Of a stretch of 64,000 bases of DNA, positions 53,693-64,000 are shown piece after piece; positions within the stretch are counted from its first letter, which is position 1, and every line of letters begins with the position of its first letter. The DNA is from Plasmodium malariae (lineage: Eukaryota > Apicomplexa > Aconoidasida > Haemosporida > Plasmodiidae): contig NC_041781.1 in NCBI RefSeq assembly GCF_900090045.1, positions 62,001 through 126,000 of the forward strand. The letters are read 5' to 3'. A program made the position numbers and the translations under genes. The notes beneath the pieces were generated by a model. The model was not told the origin of the DNA, did no database searches, and saw only the letters and a list, made by a program, of their open reading frames with translations.

Positions 53693-54573
53693 TTATATAT
53701 TATAACTGTTATGAAAGATTTTACTAATAGAAGGATACGCCGTATTATGTATTTCACGTTTTTTATTTATTATCTTTATATACTTTGCAATTGACCTGAA
53801 AAGATAAATAAACGATAGTATAACTATAAATGTAAATATAGAAAATCCTACAATTGCCCCATAATACCAAAGCTTTGTGATTTCAAAAATACCATTACTT
53901 TTTTGTTCTATTGGTATTAAAAAATTTAGTAGTATTCCACTTATTGCATGGAAGCTCAATAAAACACAAATAAGAACTGCTTTTTCTTTTGTAACATCTC
54001 TTAAAAACTTAAAATCTGCAATAGTAGAATTTCTAAGTGTATTTCTATAGTATATTTTGTCGAATTTCCTTTTTCCTAATTGTGAATTTCTTCTGTAGTG
54101 CACAGAACTTTTACTTCTCCCACCATGTTCATAACCTCCTGCATTATATAATGAACATTCATTTTGCTTTTTATTTATGCCTTTGTTTACTTTTATACTA
54201 TTATAAGTATTCAATTTTTGGTATTCCCTGATAGTTGGTATATCACCTTTTATATATACAATATCTGAACATTTTTCCTTCTTATGCTTTCCTAGTAATC
54301 TATATGATCTTGTAACTATTTTTATATTAGCAATGTACTTTTTATACAAATATTCATTATCGATACTCTAAAAAAATAAATATCCATGGTTTAAAAAATA
54401 TATAAATTTTTTCTAACAAAGTAATAATAACAATATAACGCAAAAAATAAGAATAACACAAATATCATTAAATAATATTATCTTACCATATCATTATCAA
54501 AATGACATATCCAAATTAAAAAGATAAACATAAAAATTTTAAATAAAAAGTTTAAATTAATTTTTCGTTCCAT
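53693..54573 (-). CDS. divergent two-transmembrane exported protein of the fam-l/fam-m superfamily, intact
   Basis: Exon 1 is 54573-54487 (29 codons, MERKINLNFLFK..., ending HFDNDM, donor GTAAGA). Exon 2 is 54367-53693 (acceptor TTTTTTTAG), giving 253 residues. The signal peptide is followed by the export-type motif YRLLGK with Arg at residue 52. Membrane segments lie near 159-180 and 197-219, separated by only about 16 residues, shorter than in the fam-m or fam-l genes here. It lacks both family hallmarks (FEKKWIKKK and EKKIFKELDY) and has a 34-residue tail after the second segment, ending KIFHNSYNI. It shares architecture, splice sites and the upstream block with its relatives, so it looks like a third lineage. 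The start is the exon-1 ATG, not the TTG at 54349. Confidence 0.85.
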
Positions 54574-57500
54574 GATATAGATTAGTAAAAATGAAATATA
54601 TGCAAAAAGAAAAAATTTATCAATTTTATAATATACTCCTAATGATAAATGATATTTTATTTTATTTTAATTTTTTTAATTTTTCATAAGAACTTAGTAA
54701 AATAAATATGACATTATTTCATTTTAAAACGTAATCAAGAAAAAATAATTTTAAAAATATATTATATAATTTTTATCTTAATGTTATTTATAATAAATTA
54801 ACATTAATAAAAATATTATAATTTATACTCACTCACAAATGTTAATGATATATAATTCAATATATATGAAAAATTAAATAAATTTATTTCCAATAAATTT
54901 AATAATAATAAAAAAATATGTGATTTTTTAATATTCCTATATACTGTTTTTACATAGAGTATAGAATTCAGATAATGTAGATAAAACATTTGTCTATATA
55001 TTAAGAGAATAATTAACATTTTTATTGATGTTTATCTACTGATTATTCTAATTTTGGAAAATCATTTATTTGCAAAAAAAAGTTATTATATCAATACAAT
55101 AGTTCTAATAATAAATAAAGGGAAAAACATATTATAAAAAATTTTATGTTATATTTTATATAGCATTTACATTAGTTACTCTATAAGCATATAAACACTT
55201 TTTTTAACAGTAATATATTTAAAAATATAAAATATAACATACTAACTAATCTACGAAAAAATATACGTTTTAAAAATAAATAATAATGGATATTTTATAT
55301 TTTTAATATAATTTTTTAAAACCACTTTTTTTAATTATATATAATTTATACCATTATTTCCAAATGAAAAGTTTGAAAATCTTTAGATTTAGTTATTTTT
55401 TTTTTCTTTTTCTAGCATAACAGTTTGGAAAAAATGTAATAAGAAACATACAAGAAAAACATATATAAAATAAATAAATTATAGAGTAACTACTACATAT
55501 AATGTTTAAGTATAATAATAGTTTTCGTTGAATATTATGTTCTTTTAATTATCTCAAATGTAAATATGAATATATTTTTTTGATAATATATATGTTTATT
55601 TTACTATTTTTCCTTTATTCAGTTATACAAAATGAAATAATTTGAGTAATGTGATTTTTTCTCAACAATTTTTCTTTATATTAATATTAAAAAATTATGT
55701 ATAACACAAACATTTAAATTTAAACTAAATACTTTTCAACAAAAGAGTTAATATTCTTTCGTTATTTTCAATATACTTGTAACAGATATAAAAATATTTA
55801 ATATTCGAATATTTTAAAATGAAATTATTAAATGATTTTAATTGATAATATAATTAAAGAATTACTATGTATACTAGGAATCTCATTTAAAAATTAATCA
55901 TATGTAATTTTTGCTTTTTCACTTAGAATAAGTTATTATCAATACATTTGTAATTTTTAAAATTGTAAATACTTGTATTCTGTTATGCTTACTTTTAACA
56001 TAACTTTTCGTTTTTATTTATTATCTTTTTTTTTTTTTTTAAATTTTTCTTTATGCATACATTAATTATATATTCATTTCATTTCATAAAAATCTTAAGG
56101 AACAAAAAATAAGCATAAGAATTAAATATTATATATATATAATGAAATTAAAATATTCTTCATCATTCGAAATTTCGTGTGAAAATTTTAGTTAAAAAGA
56201 TATTATAGTATATTTTTTATTAATACATCAAAATAAAAATTAGGGAACTATATAAAACTACACACATTATCATACAAATATCAAGTATATTTAAAAGTTC
56301 AAAAACTTATAATTAATTCTTTTATGCATGCCCTTCTTTTATATAATTTTTGATCACATTTTACTATAACGTATTATAAATATTGTCATAAAGCAAACTA
56401 AGAAAAAAGTATTTTAATACTCGATTATTTATAATAAGATATGACAAGAAAAACATATTCTTATATTCATATTAGGCATGATGTTTAGTATAAAATATCT
56501 AATGAAGAACAATATTTTGTAAAAGTTAGTACTTTATAGAGGAATCATATACTCTTATATTTACTGATAATAATCTGCAAAAATATATATGTTTTTTTTT
56601 TTTTTTTTTATTTTATTTTCAAAAAGATTTACTTTAAGTTAACAAAAGGCATATATTTTTTTTCATTTTACATAAATAATAAAATTAATATAATTGAATG
56701 TACACTAAATTAATTAATTACGTTTTTTTTAGAAACAGAACCATAGTATAAAACAAACGGTAATTAATATAAGTTTTGCTTGTATTAGCTAAATATAGAA
56801 AAATAAACTAGGTTTTAAGTTCCTATATTTTGCATATTACAAGATTTGTAAATGTATAACTTTCCACTATATAGACAAAATATGAAAAAAACACTTAATA
56901 AATTATCATAAATAATTTATAAATTATGCGATTTTATTAATATAAAATGTTATAATAAGTATGTAATATATGATCTTCCTTAAAGTACCATTACCTAAGG
57001 TGTGTACGGACAAAAATATAATTATAAAACTTTGTAATTAATTAGTGAACTCATGAAAAAATCCAAAAGAAATTGAATGGAAAATTTAAAATATACTTTA
57101 AATGAAACATGCGCACATAATATTAATTAAATATGAAATTCTTAATAGCACAGAAATTATTATTAAAATATATAGTAGTAACACTTCTAATTTATAGCGT
57201 ACATAGACAATGGTAATTACTTAATTTAAAAATCTCCAAAAATTAAGGAAAAAACAGATAGAATAAGTAAACTAAAATCGAAAGAAATAAAAGATTTAAT
57301 TCTTAAATGATTAAAATATGAATTTATTTCTTCATAAGCAAAAATGCTAATATTTGCTCATAATTAAAAAGCATCTCTTTTGTAGATATGAAATTACTTA
57401 ATCACTGTAAACTATAATAATAAATTCTCAATAAACCTATTTTCGCTAGATGTAGGAGCTTTGTCTTATGTGAGAAAAAAGTACCAGAATAAATTTTATT

Positions 57501-58607
57501 TATTCATAATATATTATCTCATAAATTATATGATTTTTTTTGAAAAATAATTAATGCAAACCATGTATATTTAAAATTCGTGTGAGTTATTAATATAAAA
57601 AGAATATATAATATAAAAAATAGACATAAAATTGGGTATATAGTATTTAGGAAAAAATAAAAGCGTATTTCATCAGATGATCTATTAATATGTTATTGAA
57701 ATGTATTCATTAATTTAATAAGAGTGCAACATAAAAAATAGGAACTATATATATTATATTTAATTATTAATTTAAAATATAATTTATATATAAATGTATT
57801 ACTCAGAAACGATTTAGTACTATAACTAGGAACCATAATAATATAAAAATGGTTTTAAAAGTTCAGTTAAATGTAGTGATTTATAAGCCTAAAGTTAGTA
57901 AGTTATTATAATTAATCCATAAATAAAAGGTATATTATGTAATTATATATTCACATTTATACAACACAAAACAATCTAAAAGGCCGTTATAGAGATATAT
58001 TCTGTTAATACATTTAATTGTATATATCATGTAATCATAACTTATGCAATAAATATTAAGTTCTTTCCTAAGTAAAATTGTATATATGCTTATCAATACA
58101 AATGTATATACTTTTTTAATTAAATACAAAACCACTCTTAATTTTATTTTAAAAATAAAAACTTTTCTTAATAACCTGAACAAATAATAACTTTATATTA
58201 TAATGAGATAGAATAAAGAAATCATTAGTGTTATATACAATTATAAATTATCAAAAATTTTCAATAATTATGTGAATTGTACTATTATATATTTATTTTA
58301 AAGCATAACTAAATATGTTTCATGGAAATATATTTAAATGCTTGAATATACATATTATACCATTATATTTAAGTTATAATAATAATACAAAGTACAAATT
58401 CTAAATCATTAAAATATTCAAATTCACAAGAAAAGAAAGAATATTTATTTTTGTCGCTGCTTATCAAGAGAATAGATATACATATCGTGTTTTTAATACA
58501 TTATAAATTATATATATACTTGTCAAATATATAAATATTAATATTACAGATATTATATAATACCAAAAAATTTTTTACATAACAGTAGACGTTCCTTGTT
58601 ATTCATT
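54574..58607. other. gene-free A+T-rich spacer
   Basis: It contains the upstream block at 54951-55000 and, at the right end (about 58030-58080), the 3' flank of the next gene. No supported gene otherwise; the open frame at 57935-58183 lies in the flank repeat. Confidence 0.6.
54951..55000 (-). promoter_or_regulatory. conserved upstream block of superfamily gene
   Basis: It contains TAGAGTATAGAATTCAGATA and ATGTAGATAAAACAT on the plus strand, about 388 bases upstream of the ATG at 54573. It is shared with fam-l and fam-m genes although this protein is divergent. Confidence 0.5.
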
Positions 58608-59515
58608 TTACTCATACATTAATTTAATTTTATTATATTTTTCATTACTACTCAATATGTTATAAATTACTCTTATAACTATTACTGCCAATCCAATGAT
58701 AATTACACTATATAATCCTATATAAATGTGGCAATTCACTTCATTTCCCAACGGTTTTAGAACATTATACAAAAGTTTAAATACTAAATTGTCTTCAAAC
58801 CATTTCTCTACAGTTCCCACAAATGGTAATATTGGAAGTATAGATAATCCTATTCCTAACAAAATAAAAATAAAAAATATAACAATGCCAAATCCGTAAT
58901 TTCTAAATTTTACTTTTTTTAAATATATATCTCCAATTCTCCTGTTTTTTTCAAGAAAATCATCATAATTCCTTTTTTTAAACAATTTTTTTTCAAAATG
59001 GCAATGCTTTTCATCGAAAATTCCTTTTTTATAATCTGTTATTTCTGTATAGTATTACGACTTATTTAATGAATTCTTATTTGATTTTTTCTCTTTTCCT
59101 TTTGTCACTTTTTCTATATTCAGTATATCCTTTTTTCTGTACTCTTCTTTGTTTTGCGTATTCTCTTTTAATCTTTAAATATTTGAATCCTTATCATGTT
59201 TATAATTTTCCAGTAGTCAAAAAAATCATTGTATCCAATTTTCTGCCAATATTGTAGTTCTATTGCAAAGATTTATCAAATATGCACTAATGTGAAAAAA
59301 AAAAAAAAAAAATATAGAAAATATTTTATTTTTAAAAGATAAATAGTTAATTCCACAAAATGTTATTAATAAAAATAAAACTCGTAAAATATGAATAATT
59401 CAAATATCCTTAAATAATAATATCATACCACATCATTGTTAAATTGACGTATCTACATTAAAAGGATGAAACAAGAAATTTTAATAAACACGATTTGTTT
59501 AATTATATATTGCAT
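58608..59515 (-). pseudogene. fam-m-type pseudogene, several nonsense codons
   Basis: Exon 1 (59515-59429) keeps the 29-codon length and GTATGA donor, but the Trp codon at position 21 is TAG. Exon 2 starts at 59286 (acceptor ACATTAG). Before the hallmark it has a TAG after DKSLQ, a one-base shift in a 7-base T run (59219-59225, A on the plus strand), TGA where the export-motif Arg should be, and two TAA codons. One TAA replaces the Gln of the NKAQYY motif. The C-terminal 125 codons (58985-58608) are still open: FEKKLFKKRNYDDFLEKNRR, two membrane segments and NEKYNKIKLMYE. The TTG at 58985 is not a start. The intact counterpart is the gene at 2848-3756. Confidence 0.85.
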
Positions 59516-59909
59516 TATATATACTTTTAATATTCATATATGTTAATTAAAAAAAATATTACTAATAAAAAAGTAAATAGTTCCAATGATAAAAAATATT
59601 ACTTTTATTTAAATATTTACTTTTTTTATTGCTTTGAAAATAATTAGTAAAAATTATATAACTATAATAGATTTTACAGAAAATACATAGTAAAATAGCA
59701 TTGAAAATATATTATATAATTTTTATTATAATAATATTTTTAATAAAGGCTCTCCTTAAAATATAATTATTTGTATTCATTCAAAAATATTGAAAATATA
59801 TAACTTATAATTAATTTAGTGCACTTATTAAGCAACTTTTTTATAAATGTTATCAAAATTAAGTAGAAAAATAAATATGTGATTTCATAATATTTCTAAT
59901 TATTGATTT

Positions 59910-59960
59910 TATATAGAATGTAGAACGTAGAGGATATGGATAATACATTATTCTATATAT
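59910..59960 (-). promoter_or_regulatory. conserved upstream block of superfamily gene
   Basis: It contains TATAGAATGTAGAACGTAGA and GGATAATACATTATTCTATA on the plus strand, about 397 bases upstream of the start at 59515. Confidence 0.5.
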
Positions 59961-61647
59961 AATTACAGTAAGAACAAATAATAAGGATGTTATCATACTG
60001 ATTATTCGAGCTGTACAAACATTATTCTGCGGAATAATCTTTTACTATTCTTAATATAAATTTATTATTATAGTATTATAGTAATAATATATCTAGAAAT
60101 TATTATTTTGTGATATTTTAATCATAACTGATGCTATAGGTAATCTTTAAGCGCATTCAAACTTCTGTACTATATTATACATTTAAAAAAAATTTTATAT
60201 ATGTACCTAAATAATATGTGTACTAATATATATTTAAAGTAAAAAAGGAATGTATTTTTATATTTGTTCCATAATTTTTGATAATTATAATTTTTAATTA
60301 TATAGAATTTGTAGTATCATTTCTAAATCAAGAATTTTTATATGATTATGCATTATATTTTTGATATTTTTTTTAATTAATTTTATTTATATAGAAGAAA
60401 CATAAATATAGAATAAGGATCTTATTTTCAAAATATAATTATTCATTCTGTCTACGCATTTACTTGTTTTATAAATGGACTAATTTATTCTTACAAGTTA
60501 TAGTAATATTTAATATTAAAGACAATATATATACACATACTCTTTATTAAAGTTTTTATAAATATATTCATTTTCATTAGAAAGTATTTCTCTATCTGCT
60601 AGTATAATTTTCTATAGGTTCTAATTTGAATTTGGAAAAACAAAAATATTAATGGGCTGTTTCATTGTATAATTCATTATTTTCAAAATTTATGTAAAGA
60701 TGATAATTAAAGCATTATTAAAATTATATTATTATTTTTATTTTAATTCATAAAAAGTAATATTTAATAAATGTAATATTGTTATGAAATTTATTTGTTA
60801 AACTGTTGTATGTGTTATCTTATAAAAAACATTTAGTTAAAACTCTTCAGAAAAAACATAGTAAGCCACTAAATATAACTTATTAATACACATAAAACAA
60901 TAAAAAAGAAATGTTACTGTTTATATATCATCCAGACGAACGAAATTATTTTTATTTTTTGATTTGCTTTTTTAAATCCTCATTATTACATTGAAGAAAT
61001 TACTAATTATAAATACAAACTATACATATTATCATAAATTTTTAAATAATATTAATTATTAGCTTAATATATTTATGTACGATTTTAATAACTAGGATAT
61101 ATATATATATATAAATGATTATATATGTATAATTATATTATTACAGATGCAAAATAGATTAATCTTAAATACTTTAAATGAAAATTTCTATATACATAAA
61201 TAACACATATTCATAAATTTATTATTATTAAAAAAAAAAAAAAAAAAACAATTTCAATTTATTATCTATTAATATAACACTACATTTAATTCGTTAATTT
61301 CGTTCCCTATTCAGATAAAATATATATAGTATGTTTATTTATAGATTTTCAATCTAATATATATTTAAGTAATTTTACAAAATTTAATTAAGTCAAAGAT
61401 TAAACGCAATAATAAATAATAAATACTTCTAATTTATCAATTAATTATGTAATTCTTATAATTCTTAAGACATTAAACAATTTTAAATAGAACTTACTTT
61501 ATAATGGTATTTTTTTATTGTATATCAATACTCTAGCTTTAGAGTCATACAATTAGCACTAAGCATTTGTTAAAAAATTATATAATATAAATATTTTATA
61601 TAATCAGTTCTTCATAAAATTTATTTTATAGAATAAATATTAAGGGC

Positions 61648-61651
<4 letters not shown>

Positions 61652-61690
<39 letters not shown>
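61652..61690. repeat. (TA)n microsatellite
   Basis: About 39 bases of uninterrupted TA, the longest alternating run I noticed in the window. It lies in the 3' flank of the fam-l gene at the place where related flanks have shorter TA runs. Confidence 0.85.
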
Positions 61691-61694
<4 letters not shown>

Positions 61695-62228
61695 GCAAAA
61701 CAACTTTACTTTGCTTCATTTAATAAAAAGAACATACGTTCATCTTTTATTTAAAACTAATGATTCGTTTTTATAATTGCATCAACATATAATAGTTTTT
61801 GAATAAAACAACATAAAAAATAAAATGCACTATTTCATAAAGTACAAATATATATAAATGCATATAACTAAAATTAAATTATTTTTCTTATGATATATTA
61901 TTTTAAACACTGAAAAATAAATTATTCATAAGAATCAAATGAAATATGAACATATACAAGTATATATTAAGCTATAACACTTAAGTATATTAATAATATA
62001 CCTTAAAACACACAATAAAAAAACATAAAAATATTTAAATTCACAAAAAAACATAGAACATATTTTTGCATTATCCGTTAACCAAAAAGAGAATATATAT
62101 ATATAAATGTATTTATAAAATTATGTAATTATATATAGGTATATAAAACTCATGACTAAATATACCACAAATATTAAAGCATATTAAAAACTTCACTACA
62201 GAAAGTAATGTATATCCTACTTTATATT

Positions 62229-63184
62229 TTACTTTTTTCTGAACTTAATTCTTTCATAATTTTTAACTTTATTATGATAATAAACAATCCCCGATATAAT
62301 TACAATTCCTAATATAAAGAAAAGTAAAAAATATATTAGAGTACGACACATACTTCTAAAAAAAATTATCCTTTGTTTACCTTTAACTAATACAATATGC
62401 TGGAACATTTCCTCTAAAAAGCTACCCGAACAAGCCTCCCTAAAAGCTGTTATCTGCTCTTTACCAATTAAATCAAACAATAAAATATATAGTCCACTCG
62501 AAACTCCATAACCCGAAGAAATTTCTACTATGAACGCTATGCATAACAACAATAATAATATGCAAGGATATTTGATTCTTAATAAAAAATTTTTAAGTAT
62601 TATTTTTTTGTAAAGCTTATCACTAATTCTTTTGTTCCTTTGAAGAAAATCTACATAATCGAGTTCTTTAAATATTTTCTTTTCCAAATGGGAATAGTTT
62701 TTAGTTTCAAATATACAAGATTTATTTTTCATTTTTTTTTTAAGTCCTCTTACACTCCTTGGTAAGCTTTCATTTGAGTAATTCTTTTTCCATAAGGAAT
62801 CTTTTTCATTATTAGATATATCTTGTTTATCATAAACCATGTGTGGTAACTCTTCTTTTAAACATACAATACACGAATCCTTATCCTGCTTATATTTTGC
62901 CAGAATACGATAATTTCTTGCGTATAATTTTCTATGACTGTACATTTTATTCAAAGATTTGTTATGCGTACTCTAAAAAAACAAAAAAAAAATTATCAAT
63001 TGATCAAATGAATAATCTCACACTAAAAGAAGTACTAATAAAAATAAAATACGAATAATAGAAATAATACAAATACCATTAAATGATATGATCATACCCT
63101 ATAAATATAAATATTATATATCCAACTTAAAAGGATTAGCGTAGTAATTTTAACAAAGAACAATGAGTTAATTTTTTCTTCCAT
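62229..63184 (-). CDS. fam-l-type two-transmembrane exported protein, intact
   Basis: Exon 1 is 63184-63098 (29 codons, MEEKINSLFFVK..., donor GTATGA). Exon 2 is 62972-62229 (acceptor TTTTTTTAG), giving 276 residues. A signal peptide is followed by the export-type motif YRILAK with Arg at residue 51. The fam-l hallmark LEKKIFKELDYVDFLQRNKR lies near 125-144. Membrane segments lie near 165-181 and 238-261, and the C-terminus is NKVKNYERIKFRKK. The loop between the segments carries FREACSGSFLEEMFQ. It is the upstream partner of the dead fam-m copy and the counterpart of the gene at 6407-7437 in the duplicated doublet. Confidence 0.9.
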
Positions 63185-64000
63185 GATATATATCCTTAAT
63201 ATGGTAATATATAGAGAAAGTATATAATAAACAATAATATAATATTTTTATAATAATAAAGGAAGCTATTATTTATATAATTTTGTTATTATTATTATTA
63301 TTTTTTTTTTTTGTAAAAGCATAATAAAAAATTTACAGCTGTAATTCTTTTTTACAACTGAGAAAAAGAAATGTAAAAAAAAAAATAATACTATAAATTT
63401 TTTATCTTAATATTATCCATAAAAAAATTGATTTAATGAGTTAGATATAAATAAAATTCAATAATAAACATTAAAAATGTACAAATTATACATTTAATAT
63501 AATAAAGTATTTAAATATTTTTTTTTTATTTATATTCAAAATAAAGTGAAAATTTATGGATGATTATTCGATGCATCGAAATGTTGAGTATGTATAGAAT
63601 ATATAATGTAGATATTATAGATAATGTATTGTACTGTATAATGAGTAAAGCATTACTAATCTCAATTATATTTTTCCATTACTGTTTTTATGTATATAAA
63701 AACTGTATATTTGGAAAAACATGGCATTATAGATAAATAATATTAATTATTATTATAATATCATAATGCTAATAATAAACACATATATAAAGTATTCAAT
63801 AATTGTTGTATATAACGTATTAACGTAAGTATAATATTAGTAAAATAATGTTGTTTAATTATATAAAGTGTATAAATAAACATAATATTTTGATATCTAT
63901 ATTTTACCATTTATACATAAATAATTTTTATAATGTATTGTTAATACCAATACTTATTTAAAATAAAAACAAAATTCCTTAATATTTTTTAAATTTCTCA
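63185..64000. other. 5' flank of the last fam-l gene
   Basis: No supported gene up to the window edge. It holds the conserved block at 63591-63640. Confidence 0.65.
63591..63640 (-). promoter_or_regulatory. conserved upstream block of superfamily gene
   Basis: It contains TGTATAGAATATATAATGTA then ATAATGTATTGTACTGTATA on the plus strand, about 410 bases upstream of the ATG at 63184. Confidence 0.5.

Larger units (their letters stand above)
59516..62228. other. intergenic spacer between doublet partners
   Basis: No supported gene. It matches 3757-6406 in landmarks and length (2,713 against 2,650 bases). It contains the long TA run at 61652-61690. Confidence 0.65.
58030..63640 (-). repeat. 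fam-m/fam-l doublet unit, copy B of a segmental duplication
   Basis: Counterpart of 2290-7870, with the same gene order, spacing and intergenic landmarks. In this copy the fam-m gene is dead and the fam-l gene intact. Confidence 0.6.

Noticed and set aside
57935..58183. Minus-strand open frame of 82 codons
   Set aside because: It lies in the 3' flank repeat of the dead fam-m gene and is not preserved in the homologous flank near 2.3 kb.
1..64000. tRNA, rRNA, CRISPR arrays, telomere or centromere repeats
   Set aside because: No cloverleaf-like, rRNA-like or regularly spaced repeat sequence was seen; TA and poly-A runs are ordinary for this genome.

Overview
The window reads as a Plasmodium subtelomere, most likely Plasmodium malariae or its close relative P. 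brasilianum. The DNA is extremely A+T-rich throughout, genes are sparse, and they have a short signal-peptide exon, a small intron and a main exon. The recognisable families are the P. malariae-type two-transmembrane exported families (fam-l and fam-m), an STP1 gene, a PIR relic and other exported-protein genes. I assign the labels fam-l and fam-m from memory of their hallmark residues. The two types are clearly distinct in the sequence, but the labels themselves could be swapped. I see no rRNA, tRNA, CRISPR array or telomere repeat.

Layout. Nine members of the fam-l/fam-m superfamily lie on the minus strand: 2848-3756 (fam-m, intact), 6407-7437 (fam-l, intact), 18444-19446 (fam-l, intact), 22024-22968 (fam-m, two homopolymer frameshifts), 31977-32780 (divergent, pseudogene), 36023-36887 (fam-l, pseudogene), 53693-54573 (divergent, intact), 58608-59515 (fam-m, pseudogene) and 62229-63184 (fam-l, intact). 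All nine have a first exon of exactly 29 codons ending in phase 0, and an export-type RxLx motif (or its decayed remnant) close to residue 51-52. On the plus strand lie an exported-protein gene with a frameshift in a 15-A run (28608-29489), an intact four-exon STP1 gene (43177-45770) and a decayed PIR gene (about 49842-50981). Weaker coding relics lie at 11-488, about 10049-10655, 15422-15670 and about 39037-39560.

The island at about 13.5-16 kb is less A+T-rich than its surroundings. It holds a candidate three-exon microprotein gene of 53 codons (13888-15072) that I cannot assign to a family.

How it fits together. Fam-l and fam-m copies sit in same-strand doublets about 2.6-2.7 kb apart. 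The doublets at 2.8-7.4 kb and 58.6-63.2 kb have nearly identical spans (4,590 and 4,577 bases) and similar intergenic DNA, so they look like a segmental duplication in which one fam-m copy has since decayed. Upstream of eight of the nine superfamily genes, 388-413 bases before the start codon, is a recurring AGAATA/GTAGATAATGTA-type block that is the best candidate here for a shared promoter element. The intact products are expected to enter the secretory pathway and be exported into the infected red cell. STP1 would be a membrane-anchored surface or export-compartment protein with a Trp-rich cytoplasmic domain.
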